Shown here piece after piece: positions 44,484-52,631 of a DNA stretch of 64,000 nt. How positions within the stretch are numbered: position 1 is the stretch's first letter; every line of letters begins with the position of its first letter. The DNA is taken from positions 1,178,001-1,242,000 of the forward strand of contig NZ_FWXV01000001.1 of assembly GCF_900176515.1 (NCBI RefSeq), written 5' to 3'. Origin of the DNA: Kibdelosporangium aridum. Lineage in GTDB: Bacteria; Actinomycetota; Actinomycetes; Mycobacteriales; Pseudonocardiaceae. The notes under the pieces are model-generated. The model made no database searches. It saw only the letters and a list, made by a program, of their open reading frames with translations, and was not told the origin of the DNA. The translations under genes and the position numbers were made by a program.

Positions 44484-46088
44484 GCCGATCCCGGTCACCG
44501 ACCGGACGTCCATCTCGTCACGGCGGTCGGCACCTTCTTGGAGTCCCTTGCGTTCACCGACGAAGGTGCCGACGATGCCGAGCACGAACGACAGCGGGAT
44601 CGACACGATGCCCGGGTTGGACAACGGGAACAGCGCGAAGTCGATGCCGGGGATGATCGACGTCTCGCTGCCGGAGATCACCGGCGAGAACAGGATCAGC
44701 ACCAGACAGCTGGCCAGGCCGCCGTAAATCGACCACAACGTCCCGGTTGTGTTGAACCGGCGCCAGAACAGCGTGTACAGGATCGCGGGCAGGTTGGCCG
44801 ACGCGGCGAACGCGAACGCCAGTGCCACAAGGAAAGCGACGTTCTGGCCGGTGGCAAGGATGCCGCCGCCGACCGCGAGGGCGCCGATCACGACCGCGGT
44901 GATCCTGGCCACCCGGACCTCGGAACCTGGTTCGGGATTACCGTGTTTGATCACATTGGCGTACACGTCGTGGGCGAATGACGCGGACGCCGTCAGCGTC
45001 AGACCCGCCACCACAGCAAGGATCGTGGTGAACGCCACGGCCGAGACGAGTCCAAGCAGGACGGTGCCGCCGACGTGGAACGCCAGCAGCGGCACAGCGG
45101 AGTTCTCGCCGCCGGGCGCACTGGTGATCGCGTCCGAACCGACGATCGCGCTGGCGCCGTAGCCGATGACCAGCGTGCTCAGGTAGAACAGCACCATCGT
45201 CCAAATGGCCCAGACCACTGATCTGCGTGCCTGGTAGGCGTTCGGCACGGTGTAGAAGCGCATCAGCACGTGGGGCAGCGCGGCCGTGCCGAGCACCAGT
45301 GCCAAGGACAGCGAGACGAAGTCCAGTTTGGCCGTGTCGCTCCGGCCGTACCGTGCGCCCGGCTCGAGGATCAGGTCGCTCAGCGCGTTCTTCTCCGCCG
45401 CACGGCCGAACAACGCGCCGAGGTCGAAGCCGAACTTGCCGAGGATGAACACGCTCATCAGGCTCACGCAGACCAGCAGCAGCGCCGCCTTGACGATCTG
45501 CACCCACGTGGTGCCCTTCATGCCGCCAACCAGCACGTACAACACCATGATCACGCCGACGACACAGATCACCAACGCTTGCCCGCCTGCGGTGTGCACG
45601 TCCAGCAGCAACGCCACAAGCGCGCCCGCACCGGCCATCTGGGCGAGCATGTAGAAGAACGAGATCACCAGGGTGGCGTTGGCCGCGGCGGCCCGGACCG
45701 GGCGCTGCTTCATCCGGTAGCTCACGACGTCGCCCATCGTGAACCGGCCGGTGTTGCGGAACCGCTCCGCGATCAGCATCAGCGGGATCAGCCACGCGAC
45801 CAGGAAGCCAATGGAGTACAGGAAGCCGTCGTAGCCATAGACCGCGATCGCGCCTGCGACGCCCAGGAAGGACGCGGCGGACAGGTAGTCACCGGACAGC
45901 GCGATGCCGTTCTGCATGCCGGAGAAGCCGCCGCCCGCGGCGTAGTAGTCGGCTGCGGTGGTATTCCTGCTGCTCACCCGGTAGACGATGAACAGCGTGA
46001 CCACAACGACGGCGAGGAAGATGCTGACATTAATTGTCGGATTACCGGCTGCCTGGGCCAGAAAAACCGTGTCGGCCGACTGGTTCAT
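44475..46088 (-). CDS. Sodium:solute symporter, acetate/monocarboxylate type (ActP-like)
   Basis: 537 aa with about 13 membrane helices. SSS-family motifs include YYAAGGGFSGMQNGIALSGDYLSAASFLGV, GRFTMGDVVSYR and ATGQNVAFLVALAFAFAASANLPAILYTLFW. This pattern is that of ActP/MctC cation-acetate or monocarboxylate symporters. A DUF485 protein is encoded just upstream with ATGA overlap, the usual arrangement for this transporter group. ATG 46088 (MNQSADTVFLAQAAGN) is chosen; the longer upstream frame is antiphase DUF485 sequence. Confidence 0.92.
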   Translation of the reverse strand: MNQSADTVFLAQAAGNPTINVSIFLAVVVVTLFIVYRVSSRNTTAADYYAAGGGFSGMQNGIALSGDYLSAASFLGVAGAIAVYGYDGFLYSIGFLVAWLIPLMLIAERFRNTGRFTMGDVVSYRMKQRPVRAAAANATLVISFFYMLAQMAGAGALVALLLDVHTAGGQALVICVVGVIMVLYVLVGGMKGTTWVQIVKAALLLVCVSLMSVFILGKFGFDLGALFGRAAEKNALSDLILEPGARYGRSDTAKLDFVSLSLALVLGTAALPHVLMRFYTVPNAYQARRSVVWAIWTMVLFYLSTLVIGYGASAIVGSDAITSAPGGENSAVPLLAFHVGGTVLLGLVSAVAFTTILAVVAGLTLTASASFAHDVYANVIKHGNPEPGSEVRVARITAVVIGALAVGGGILATGQNVAFLVALAFAFAASANLPAILYTLFWRRFNTTGTLWSIYGGLASCLVLILFSPVISGSETSIIPGIDFALFPLSNPGIVSIPLSFVLGIVGTFVGERKGLQEGADRRDEMDVRSVTGIGSG

Positions 46089-46447
46089 TGGACCGCGTCC
46101 ACTCGGTTTCGCAATTGTTCGGTTTGCGGATCGATACGCCGTTTCGCGAACCGAACGTAGCCCAACATGATCACCACAGTGGTCACGAACTGGGACAACC
46201 CGAGCAAAAGCCCCACTGTGATGTTGTCGCTGACGCGCTGGCTCATGAACTCGGGGGCATAAGCGGCGAGCAGGACATAGCTGAGATACCACATCAGGAA
46301 CAACAGGGTCGCCGGCATGACGAACCAGAGGATCCGCCTGCGGAGCCGGACGAATTCAGGGCTGCGCGCGATCGCGGAGAAGTCCGGCGCACCGTCGTCG
46401 ACCTCGGTGAAATCGTGGTCCCGTGAAAAGGACGGCATCGTTTTCAT
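46085..46447 (-). CDS. DUF485 membrane protein, symporter partner
   Basis: 120 aa with two membrane helices (RILWFVMPATLLFLMWYLSYVLLAAY and VGLLLGLSQFVTTVVIMLGYVRFA). DUF485 proteins are encoded next to acetate-type SSS symporters and are thought to assist them. The start was moved from the longest frame to ATG 46447, with AGGACAA-type purines upstream; residues before it are Arg/Thr/Pro-rich. It overlaps the symporter start by 4 nt. Confidence 0.88.
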   Translation of the reverse strand: MKTMPSFSRDHDFTEVDDGAPDFSAIARSPEFVRLRRRILWFVMPATLLFLMWYLSYVLLAAYAPEFMSQRVSDNITVGLLLGLSQFVTTVVIMLGYVRFAKRRIDPQTEQLRNRVDAVQ

Positions 46448-46730
46448 CGGGGTTGTCCTCCGCGGGGTTCTCGTCGGCACGATCCATCGGATGGGGGGAG
46501 CGGGCCGGTGGCCGAAGTCAAGCTAGGCTGTCGTACCTGCGACGTCAAGCGCCATCCCGGAGAGGTTTCAACTCAGTGCTGTTACGGTGTGAAAAGTTCC
46601 AACACCATTGTTGGTCTGCATGTTGAGCCATTGACCGACCGTGCTGGGATCGTGGCGTAATTGACACTTGAACAAATGGGCGACAGTTACCTAGGTTATC
46701 CGCGATGTCCTATTTGTATTTGAGGTTCTC

Positions 46731-49220
46731 GTGACCGCACGGCGCTCGTGGTCCAAGGTGGCCGTGCAGTGGCGGAACTGGCCTGTACTCGTCAAGATCG
46801 GCGCCGTCCTGGTGGTGCCGGTCATTGGCGCGATGACGCTTGGCACTTTGCGGGTGCAGGCCGACCTCGACCTGGCCGATTCGTACGCCGAAGTCGAGCG
46901 GCTCGCACAGCTGCGCGAAGAGCTGGTACCCACCCTCGGGTTGCTCCAGGGTGAGCGCAACCTGGCGATGGAGTCCGACGACGAGGAGTACCGCGCGCAG
47001 TGGGCGCGGACCGACACGCTGATGGAGACCGTCGACTGGATGGTCGGCAACACGCCGGACCTCGGCCCGGTCGCCACAGCGGGGTACGACAACCTCAAGC
47101 GTGCGATGGGCGCTTTGCCCGGACTGCGCCAGCAAGTGCTCGCCGGAACCGACACCGAGGTCGTCCGGTCCGGCTACGCGATCCTGACCCAGGCGATGCT
47201 GGACTTCGACCGGTCGCTGGTCAGCAAGTTCCCCGACGAGGAGCTCACCGGCTCGTCCACCGCGCTGTTCGACCTGCAGGTGGCCCGCGAGCAGGTGTCT
47301 TTCCAGCAATCGCTGGTGCTGGAAGGGGTCCGCCGCGGTGAGCTGACCGGTCCGGAACGCGAGCGGCTGATCGAGTCCGACGTCCGGCTCGCCGACGTGA
47401 TCGCCGACATGCGCTCGGTCGCCCCGCCGCAGCTGTGGCAGCAATATCTCGACACGGTCGCCGGCTCGGATGTCACCCAGCGCCAGGAGTTCGTCCGCCA
47501 GGCACGCGCCGAGCCGCCGCCACGTCGTCCGGGTGTCCGGGCCACGTTGCCGTTCAACGCAGCGGACTGGACCAGGACCTCGGACCAGACGACCGCGCTG
47601 ATGACGTTCGTGCTCAAGGCCGTGGCGACCGAGCTGCGTGACGGCGCGACCCGGCTGCAGGACGAGACCAGTACCCGTGCGGGTTTCCAGTCCGTGCTGC
47701 TGCTGGCGATGGTGTTGCTGGCGGCCGGGATCGGTGGTGTCGTCGGCCGATACCTGTTGCGCTCGCTGAGGTCGCTGCGTAACGCCGCACTGGACGTCGC
47801 GTCGACCAAGCTGCCTTCCGCCGTGTCGGACATCCGTGCGGGCCGTCCGGCGAAGATCGACCCGATGCCGGTCAACACGACCGAGGAGTTCGGCCAGCTG
47901 GCCCGCGCGTTCGACACCGTGCAGAACCAGGCGGTCCGCTCGGCCGAGGAAGAAGCCGAGCTGCGCGGCAACCTGCGCAACATCTTCGTCAACCTGTCGC
48001 GGCGCAGCCAGGGTCTGGTGGAGCGCCAGCTGCGGCTGATGGAACAGCTGGAGCAGAAGGAGAACGACCCCGACCAGCTGGCCAACCTGTTCAAACTGGA
48101 CCACCTGGCCACCCGGATGCGGCGCAACAACGAGAACCTCGTTGTGCTCTCCGGTGCCGAACTGGGCCGCCGGTTCACCGAGCACGTGCCGCTGGCCGAC
48201 GTGCTGCGTGCCGCGGTGTCCGAAGTGGAGCACTACGAACGGGCGTCGGTCCGGTCGGTTCCGCGCGTGGACGTCCTCGGCTACGCCGCGGGTGATTTGG
48301 TTCGTTCAGTAGCCGAACTAGTGGAGAACGCCACCGCGTTCTCGCCGCCGGACTCGCAGGTGATCATCCAGACGTCCATCCGGGACGACCGGTCGGTGCT
48401 GATCGAGATCATCGACGACGGCATCGGCATGGGTGACGCCGAACTGGCCGACGCCAACGCGCGTGTGGCCGCGGGCGGTGGCGTCGACGTTCCGGTGTCC
48501 CGGCAAATGGGACTGTTCGTCGTCGGTAGCCTCGCGACCCGGCACGGTATCCGCGTGCTGCTGGCCAGGAGGGACAACGGCGAGGACGGCCTCGTCGCGT
48601 CCGTCGTGGTGCCACCGGAGCTGATCACCGGTATGGCCCCGGCACAGTCGGGGCCCGCTCAGCCTGCGCAGCCCGGTGCGGCCGAGGAGACCATGGTCTT
48701 CGAGCCGCAGCCGGCCGCCCCGGACGAGGGCAGCCTGTCCGGCAGGCTGAGCTCGGTCGGTATCTCGGTGAAACTGCCAGACCTGCCGCGGGCCAGCTCG
48801 CCCGCGTCGATCCTGTTCCGGTCACACCGGCCGGTCATCGAGCAGGACCCTGAACCGGTTGCGGCCCAGCCACAGCAGCAACCACAGCAGGACGAGTTCG
48901 CTTGGCTCGGTGGACCCGGTGGCGGGTCCAGCAGCGCCCCGGCCAAGCACGCAGCACAACCGTCGGTCCCGGCGCAGGCCAGGCCGACGACCCCTCCGCC
49001 GCCACAAAAAGAAGGGGAGCTGCCCAAACGGGTCCCCAAAGCGCAGTTGTTCGTCACTCCGATGGGCCCAGAAGGCACTGGGCCACCAGGCAACGGCAAG
49101 CGTGGTGCCGTGCCTGCCCGGGGCCCGGGCAACGCCGAACGTGCACGGGGATTTTTGAGCAGCTTTCAGGCGGGTATCCGCCAAAGCACGACAGAGGAAC
49201 AGGGGGAGGAGCAGACATGA
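46731..49220 (+). CDS. Conservon sensor kinase-like protein (CvnA type)
   Basis: 829 aa. Two membrane helices (~22-41 and ~318-340) bracket a ~275-residue nitrate-sensor-like extracellular helical domain (LREELVPTLGLLQGERNLAME). HAMP-like linker, then RRSQGLVERQLRLMEQLEQ and a HATPase_c domain (VAELVENATAFSPPDS, IDDGIGMG). The last ~200 residues are Pro/Gln/Ala-rich. CvnA proteins lack a clear phospho-acceptor His and work with CvnB, C and D in G-protein-like complexes. GTG 46731; ATGA overlap with the next gene. Confidence 0.9.
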   Translation: MTARRSWSKVAVQWRNWPVLVKIGAVLVVPVIGAMTLGTLRVQADLDLADSYAEVERLAQLREELVPTLGLLQGERNLAMESDDEEYRAQWARTDTLMETVDWMVGNTPDLGPVATAGYDNLKRAMGALPGLRQQVLAGTDTEVVRSGYAILTQAMLDFDRSLVSKFPDEELTGSSTALFDLQVAREQVSFQQSLVLEGVRRGELTGPERERLIESDVRLADVIADMRSVAPPQLWQQYLDTVAGSDVTQRQEFVRQARAEPPPRRPGVRATLPFNAADWTRTSDQTTALMTFVLKAVATELRDGATRLQDETSTRAGFQSVLLLAMVLLAAGIGGVVGRYLLRSLRSLRNAALDVASTKLPSAVSDIRAGRPAKIDPMPVNTTEEFGQLARAFDTVQNQAVRSAEEEAELRGNLRNIFVNLSRRSQGLVERQLRLMEQLEQKENDPDQLANLFKLDHLATRMRRNNENLVVLSGAELGRRFTEHVPLADVLRAAVSEVEHYERASVRSVPRVDVLGYAAGDLVRSVAELVENATAFSPPDSQVIIQTSIRDDRSVLIEIIDDGIGMGDAELADANARVAAGGGVDVPVSRQMGLFVVGSLATRHGIRVLLARRDNGEDGLVASVVVPPELITGMAPAQSGPAQPAQPGAAEETMVFEPQPAAPDEGSLSGRLSSVGISVKLPDLPRASSPASILFRSHRPVIEQDPEPVAAQPQQQPQQDEFAWLGGPGGGSSSAPAKHAAQPSVPAQARPTTPPPPQKEGELPKRVPKAQLFVTPMGPEGTGPPGNGKRGAVPARGPGNAERARGFLSSFQAGIRQSTTEEQGEEQT

Positions 49221-49648
49221 CCGAAACGCCGACCAAGGGTCGTCAGGTCAGCCGGTTCGGGTGGCTCATCGACAACTTCACCGAGCGCGTCGCCGGAGTG
49301 GCGCACGCCGTGGTGATCTCCGTCGACGGGCTGTTGCTCACCGCATCGAAGAGGCTGCCCTTGGACCGGGCGGATCAGATGTCCGCGATCGCCGCGGGCA
49401 TCCACAGCCTCAACATGGGTGCGGCCAAGGTGCTCGGCGCGGAAACGGTGAACCGCGCGATTGTGGAGATGGACTACGGCGTGCTGTTGCTCACGTCCAT
49501 CAAGGACGGTTCGTGCATGGCTGTGCTTGCCCGTCGCGACAGCGACATCGCACAGATCGCGTACGAGATGACCGTGCTGGTCGACCAGGTCGGTCAGATG
49601 CTGACTCCGGAACTGCGTGCCGAACTGAGTGGGTCAGTGCGGCGGTAA
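49217..49648 (+). CDS. Roadblock/LC7-domain protein (CvnB type)
   Basis: 143 aa roadblock/LC7 fold: FGWLIDNFTERVAGVAHAVVISVDGLLLTASKRLP, followed by LNMGAAKVLGAE and the strand GVLLLTSIKDGSCMAVLARR. CvnB proteins are small adaptors that regulate or scaffold the CvnD small GTPase. The ATG overlaps the CvnA stop, so the two are made together. The family and order are as in Streptomyces conservons. Confidence 0.93.
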   Translation: MTETPTKGRQVSRFGWLIDNFTERVAGVAHAVVISVDGLLLTASKRLPLDRADQMSAIAAGIHSLNMGAAKVLGAETVNRAIVEMDYGVLLLTSIKDGSCMAVLARRDSDIAQIAYEMTVLVDQVGQMLTPELRAELSGSVRR

Positions 49649-49660
49649 GCGAGGTGATCC

Positions 49661-50152
49661 ATGAGCGCCGGGGATCATGATCAAGGATTCGCCGATGTGC
49701 TCAATGGATTCAGCCTGAACTTCCGTTCAGGTGGCCATCGGGCACCGGCGGCCACTGAATCGATAACGCCACGACCGGCCCCCGCGCCCGCCGCCGAACC
49801 CGACTTCCCGGTCGAGCAGGCGGCGAGCGTCCGCGCCTACGCGTGGACCGGCGGCCGGACCCGGTCGGACTACCGGCTGGAAATCGAGACCCTGGTCTCG
49901 ACCAGTGCACGGGCCCTCGACCGGATGTGGGAACTCAAGGGCGAGCACCAGGAAGTCGCGGAACTGTGCCGTCAGTCCAAATCGGTCGCCGAAGTCGGTG
50001 CGTTGCTGCGACTTCCGCTCGGCGTGGCCAAGGTTCTGCTGGGGGACATGGCGATGCTTGGCCTGATCACCGTGCACGAGAGCAACTCGACCAGCCCGGA
50101 CATGGAACTGCTCGAACGTGTCCTCAGAGGACTGACGAACCTCAGGACGTGA
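49661..50152 (+). CDS. DUF742 protein (CvnC type)
   Basis: 163 aa. The N-terminal half is disordered and Pro/Ala-rich. The C-terminal half has VRAYAWTGGRTRSDYRLEIETLVST...ELCRQSKSVAEVGALLRLPLGVAKVLLGDMAMLGLI, the DUF742 winged-helix pattern of CvnC. It closes the conservon 12 nt after CvnB. No CvnD GTPase follows; the next gene is on the other strand and overlaps the end by 11 nt. Confidence 0.9.
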   Translation: MSAGDHDQGFADVLNGFSLNFRSGGHRAPAATESITPRPAPAPAAEPDFPVEQAASVRAYAWTGGRTRSDYRLEIETLVSTSARALDRMWELKGEHQEVAELCRQSKSVAEVGALLRLPLGVAKVLLGDMAMLGLITVHESNSTSPDMELLERVLRGLTNLRT

Positions 50153-51008
50153 GCTCGCCCAGCAGGTTGATCGCACGCTGGTGGTCGCCGACGGTGACAG
50201 CGATGATCTCGGTCGCGCCCGCGTCTCGGTAACGCTGGAGTTCTTGCGCGACTTGCTCTTCACTGCCAGCGATCACTGTGTCACCGATGTTGTCGACGCC
50301 CTCGCGGTCGAGCACCCGGCGATAGCTGGGCAGATCGCGGGCGGGAGCGTATGTCTGGTTGAGACTTTCCCTTGCCGCATCAGGATCGTCGGTCACCGAC
50401 ACGGTGACGATCGCGACAACCTTGGTGCCTTTGCCCGCTTTTTGAAGCGTGGGCACGAAGTAGTCGCCGATTGTCTTCGGGCCTGCCCACACGGTGATCG
50501 TGCCGTCGGTGAGTTCGGCGGCGAGCTTGAGCATCTGCGGGCCGAGTGCGGAGATCAGCACGGGTGGCGGCTGGCTTCCCGGCGCGGTTATCTGGCCGTG
50601 CGCTTTGAGTGTTTCCCCTTGGTAGTCAACGCTTTCGCCGTGCAACAACGGGATGAGGGCCGTCAGGTACTCACGCATGTGCCGTACCGGTTTGGTGTAG
50701 TCGTAGCCGTACTGGCCCTCGATCAGCGGCTGATGACTCGGCCCGAGGCCAAGGACGAGCCGATTGCCCACGGTGAGCGCTTGGGCCGCCAGAGCGAGCG
50801 GATGATGTGGATAGGTACGCACTACTGCGGTGCCCAATGCGATGTCCGGTACTTCGCGGCTGGTGATCGCCAGCAGCGTGAGCGGGTCCCATGAGAGCCG
50901 TTCACCGAGCCACACGGCCCGGATGCCTGCCTGTGCAGCGGCTTTGACCTCTGCGAAGTACTCCTCGATGGTCTTGCCCATGTCCTCGACGAAGAGCCCG
51001 ATGCGCAT
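50142..51008 (-). CDS. LLM-class F420-dependent oxidoreductase
   Basis: 288 aa luciferase-like TIM barrel: MRIGLFVEDMGKTIEEYFAEVKAAAQAGIRAVWLGE, VGNRLVLGLGPSHQPL, VLISALGPQMLKLAAELTDGTITVW. This set (TIGR03564-like) marks F420-dependent enzymes common in actinomycetes rather than FMN luciferases. The substrate is unknown. It is divergent from a TetR gene with an 88-bp gap and is probably under its control. Start ATG 51008. Confidence 0.85.
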   Translation of the reverse strand: MRIGLFVEDMGKTIEEYFAEVKAAAQAGIRAVWLGERLSWDPLTLLAITSREVPDIALGTAVVRTYPHHPLALAAQALTVGNRLVLGLGPSHQPLIEGQYGYDYTKPVRHMREYLTALIPLLHGESVDYQGETLKAHGQITAPGSQPPPVLISALGPQMLKLAAELTDGTITVWAGPKTIGDYFVPTLQKAGKGTKVVAIVTVSVTDDPDAARESLNQTYAPARDLPSYRRVLDREGVDNIGDTVIAGSEEQVAQELQRYRDAGATEIIAVTVGDHQRAINLLGELTS

Positions 51009-51020
51009 ACTCGCCCCTAT

Positions 51021-51043
51021 AAGTGGATGGATTTCCTCCGCTT
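51021..51043. promoter_or_regulatory. Imperfect palindrome between LLM oxidoreductase and TetR genes
   Basis: AAGTGGA (51021-51027) and TCCGCTT (51037-51043) are inverted copies with one mismatch. They sit 13 bp upstream of the oxidoreductase start and 54 bp upstream of the TetR start. Position and size fit a TetR operator controlling both promoters. The degeneracy keeps confidence low. Confidence 0.4.
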
Positions 51044-51096
51044 AACTCCGACGCTACACTAACCGGAAGAAGATCGTCCACATACCGGGAGGCGGC

Positions 51097-51633
51097 GTGC
51101 GAGCGGACGCCCAACGCAACCGCGACCAGATCGTCGCGGCCGCCCGTGTGCTGTTCACCGCCAACGGCGTGGACACTCCGATGGAGGAGATCGCACGGGC
51201 GGCAGGAGTTGGCGTCGGGACGCTTTACCGGCGTTTCCCAGACCGCGACGCACTGGTGAACGCGGTGTCGACGGACATGTTCCAGCGCCTTGCCGAGGCG
51301 ATCACCGCGGCGAACGCCTCGGAGAAGTCCGCTTGGGCGGTGCTGCAACGGTTTCTGCGCTCGTGGTCGGAGTTCCGGCTCGGCTTGTTGCAAGACCCGA
51401 TGTGCCACGGGATTCCCGCGGCGATCGAGGCGGACCCGGAACTTCGCGAAGTCCGGCAACGCTGGCTCGACTTGTTCGAGGACGTGATCCAACGGGCGCA
51501 GGACGACGGCGACCTTCGGAAGGATGTTGGCCTGCTTGAGATCGCCACGTTCATGAACATGTTCATCCGGGACGAACGCAGCGAGGTCACCGACCGGATT
51601 CTCGACGTCATGCTGGACGGGCTCCGGGCGTGA
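51097..51633 (+). CDS. TetR-family regulator
   Basis: 178 aa. N-terminal HTH: RDQIVAAARVLFTANGVDTPMEEIARAAGVGVGTLYRRFPDRDAL. The C-terminal domain is a helical ligand pocket of the SACE/AcrR sort with FLRSWSEFRLGLLQDPM. Divergent from the LLM oxidoreductase, which it most likely represses. GTG 51097 follows GGGAGGCGGC. It ends 3 nt before the stop of the convergent lipoprotein gene. Confidence 0.9.
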   Translation: MRADAQRNRDQIVAAARVLFTANGVDTPMEEIARAAGVGVGTLYRRFPDRDALVNAVSTDMFQRLAEAITAANASEKSAWAVLQRFLRSWSEFRLGLLQDPMCHGIPAAIEADPELREVRQRWLDLFEDVIQRAQDDGDLRKDVGLLEIATFMNMFIRDERSEVTDRILDVMLDGLRA

Positions 51634-51636
51634 GCC

Positions 51637-52140
51637 TTATGTGGTCCCGTGCTCGGCGTGCTTGCCGTGGTCGGCGACCTGCGCTTCGCTCCACACATGG
51701 AGGGCTTTGACGAGGGCTGGATCGGTGGTGCGGAAGGTCAACGAGGCACCGTTGGGCAGGTCGGCCTTGGCGATGGTGATTTTCGTTGCGCTGGAAGACA
51801 ATTCTGCCAAGCCGGGCATGGCTGTGCCGTGAATCGTGGCGGGGTCGGAGAAATCGCCACGGCGGAAGCGGTCTGCCTCGGTGGCAATATGTTCGCGGAT
51901 GAGGTTGATCTGGTTCGTGTCGTCCGGTGTGTCGGCGAAAACCTCTTGGAGCAGGCCGTCTTCGCGCGGAGTGAAGCGGTGTGTGGTCTTGTCCAGGTCG
52001 AAAGGCATCACGGACTGGCCCTTCTCGGCGACCTGGGCTTGGCGGTCGGTGCCCGGATCCGAGGTCGGTGCCGAACAGGCTGTGCCTAAGACCGCCAGGC
52101 ATAACAGGGCGGCGACCGGCTTACCGGCGATCATGCTCAC
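51637..52140 (-). CDS. Lipoprotein of the family often misnamed aspartate carbamoyltransferase
   Basis: 167 aa with a lipoprotein signal (ALLCLAVLGTACSAP; lipid attached to the Cys of LGTAC). The mature part has the conserved blocks MPFDLDKTTHRFTP, DDTNQINLIREHIATEADRFRRGDFSDPATIHG and KALHVWSEAQVADHGKHA. Database entries with these blocks carry the name aspartate carbamoyltransferase, but none of the ATCase active-site motifs is present; the role is unknown. The start overlaps the end of the MarR gene by 20 nt, so the two form one operon. ATG 52134 is an alternative start. Confidence 0.8.
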   Translation of the reverse strand: MSMIAGKPVAALLCLAVLGTACSAPTSDPGTDRQAQVAEKGQSVMPFDLDKTTHRFTPREDGLLQEVFADTPDDTNQINLIREHIATEADRFRRGDFSDPATIHGTAMPGLAELSSSATKITIAKADLPNGASLTFRTTDPALVKALHVWSEAQVADHGKHAEHGTT

Positions 52141-52558
52141 TTGCCTCCTTGAGCAGCCGAAGTGCGTTGATCACAGCGGCGTGCTGATCGGGATCGATGT
52201 GGTCGAGCAAGGCTTTGAGGCGCTGGCTGCGCCGTTGTACGACCGACTCGGCGGCATTCGACCCGGCCTCGGTCAACGTCAGCAGCCGGGCCCGTCCATC
52301 GCTCGGGTCGGGCTCGCGCTGAACCCATCCGCGCTCTACCAGACCATCGGTCAACCGGCTGGTCGTGGACTTGCCGAGGTTGAGCAGCGAGCCGAGTTTG
52401 CCCTGGTGCAGGGCGCCTTCGCGGAGAATCGTGAGCGCGTGGGCCTCCGCGACCGACATCGGTGCGCCGCACGGCGTGCGGTCAGGCTCGAGTAGCCCCA
52501 GTGACCGGATGAAGGCCGCGAACGACTCAGCGAACTCGTCCACGTGCTTGCTCGACAT
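52121..52558 (-). CDS. MarR-family regulator
   Basis: 145 aa winged-helix regulator: MSVAEAHALTILREGALHQGKLGSLLNLGKSTTSRLTDGLVERGWVQREPDPSDGRARLLTLT. The recognition helix and the DGR wing are clear. It is co-transcribed with the lipoprotein gene. A double palindromic operator covers its start codon and the upstream 40 bp, which indicates strong autoregulation. The effector is unknown; two Cys residues are present, one in TPCGAPM. Confidence 0.92.
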   Translation of the reverse strand: MSSKHVDEFAESFAAFIRSLGLLEPDRTPCGAPMSVAEAHALTILREGALHQGKLGSLLNLGKSTTSRLTDGLVERGWVQREPDPSDGRARLLTLTEAGSNAAESVVQRRSQRLKALLDHIDPDQHAAVINALRLLKEASEHDRR

Positions 52559-52598
52559 AGTTCCAATCTAGAACTATCTAGTTCCAGATTGCAACTAT
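52557..52598. promoter_or_regulatory. Double MarR operator at the marR start codon
   Basis: Two 20-bp boxes of the form ATAGTTnCAATCTnGAACTA lie in inverted orientation, back to back (52557-52576 and, on the other strand, 52579-52598). Each box has TAGTT/GAACTA dyad symmetry, and the junction GAACTA-TC-TAGTTC (52571-52584) is a further perfect palindrome. The first box overlaps the ATG of the MarR gene. The AT-rich sequence stands out from its surroundings. Confidence 0.75.
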
Positions 52599-52631
52599 TT
52601 GCGCCGGCTGGATGACGCAACCGCAGGTCCC

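Noticed and set aside
51637..52140. Aspartate carbamoyltransferase
   Set aside because: It has a lipoprotein signal, is only 167 aa, and lacks carbamoyl-phosphate or aspartate binding motifs.
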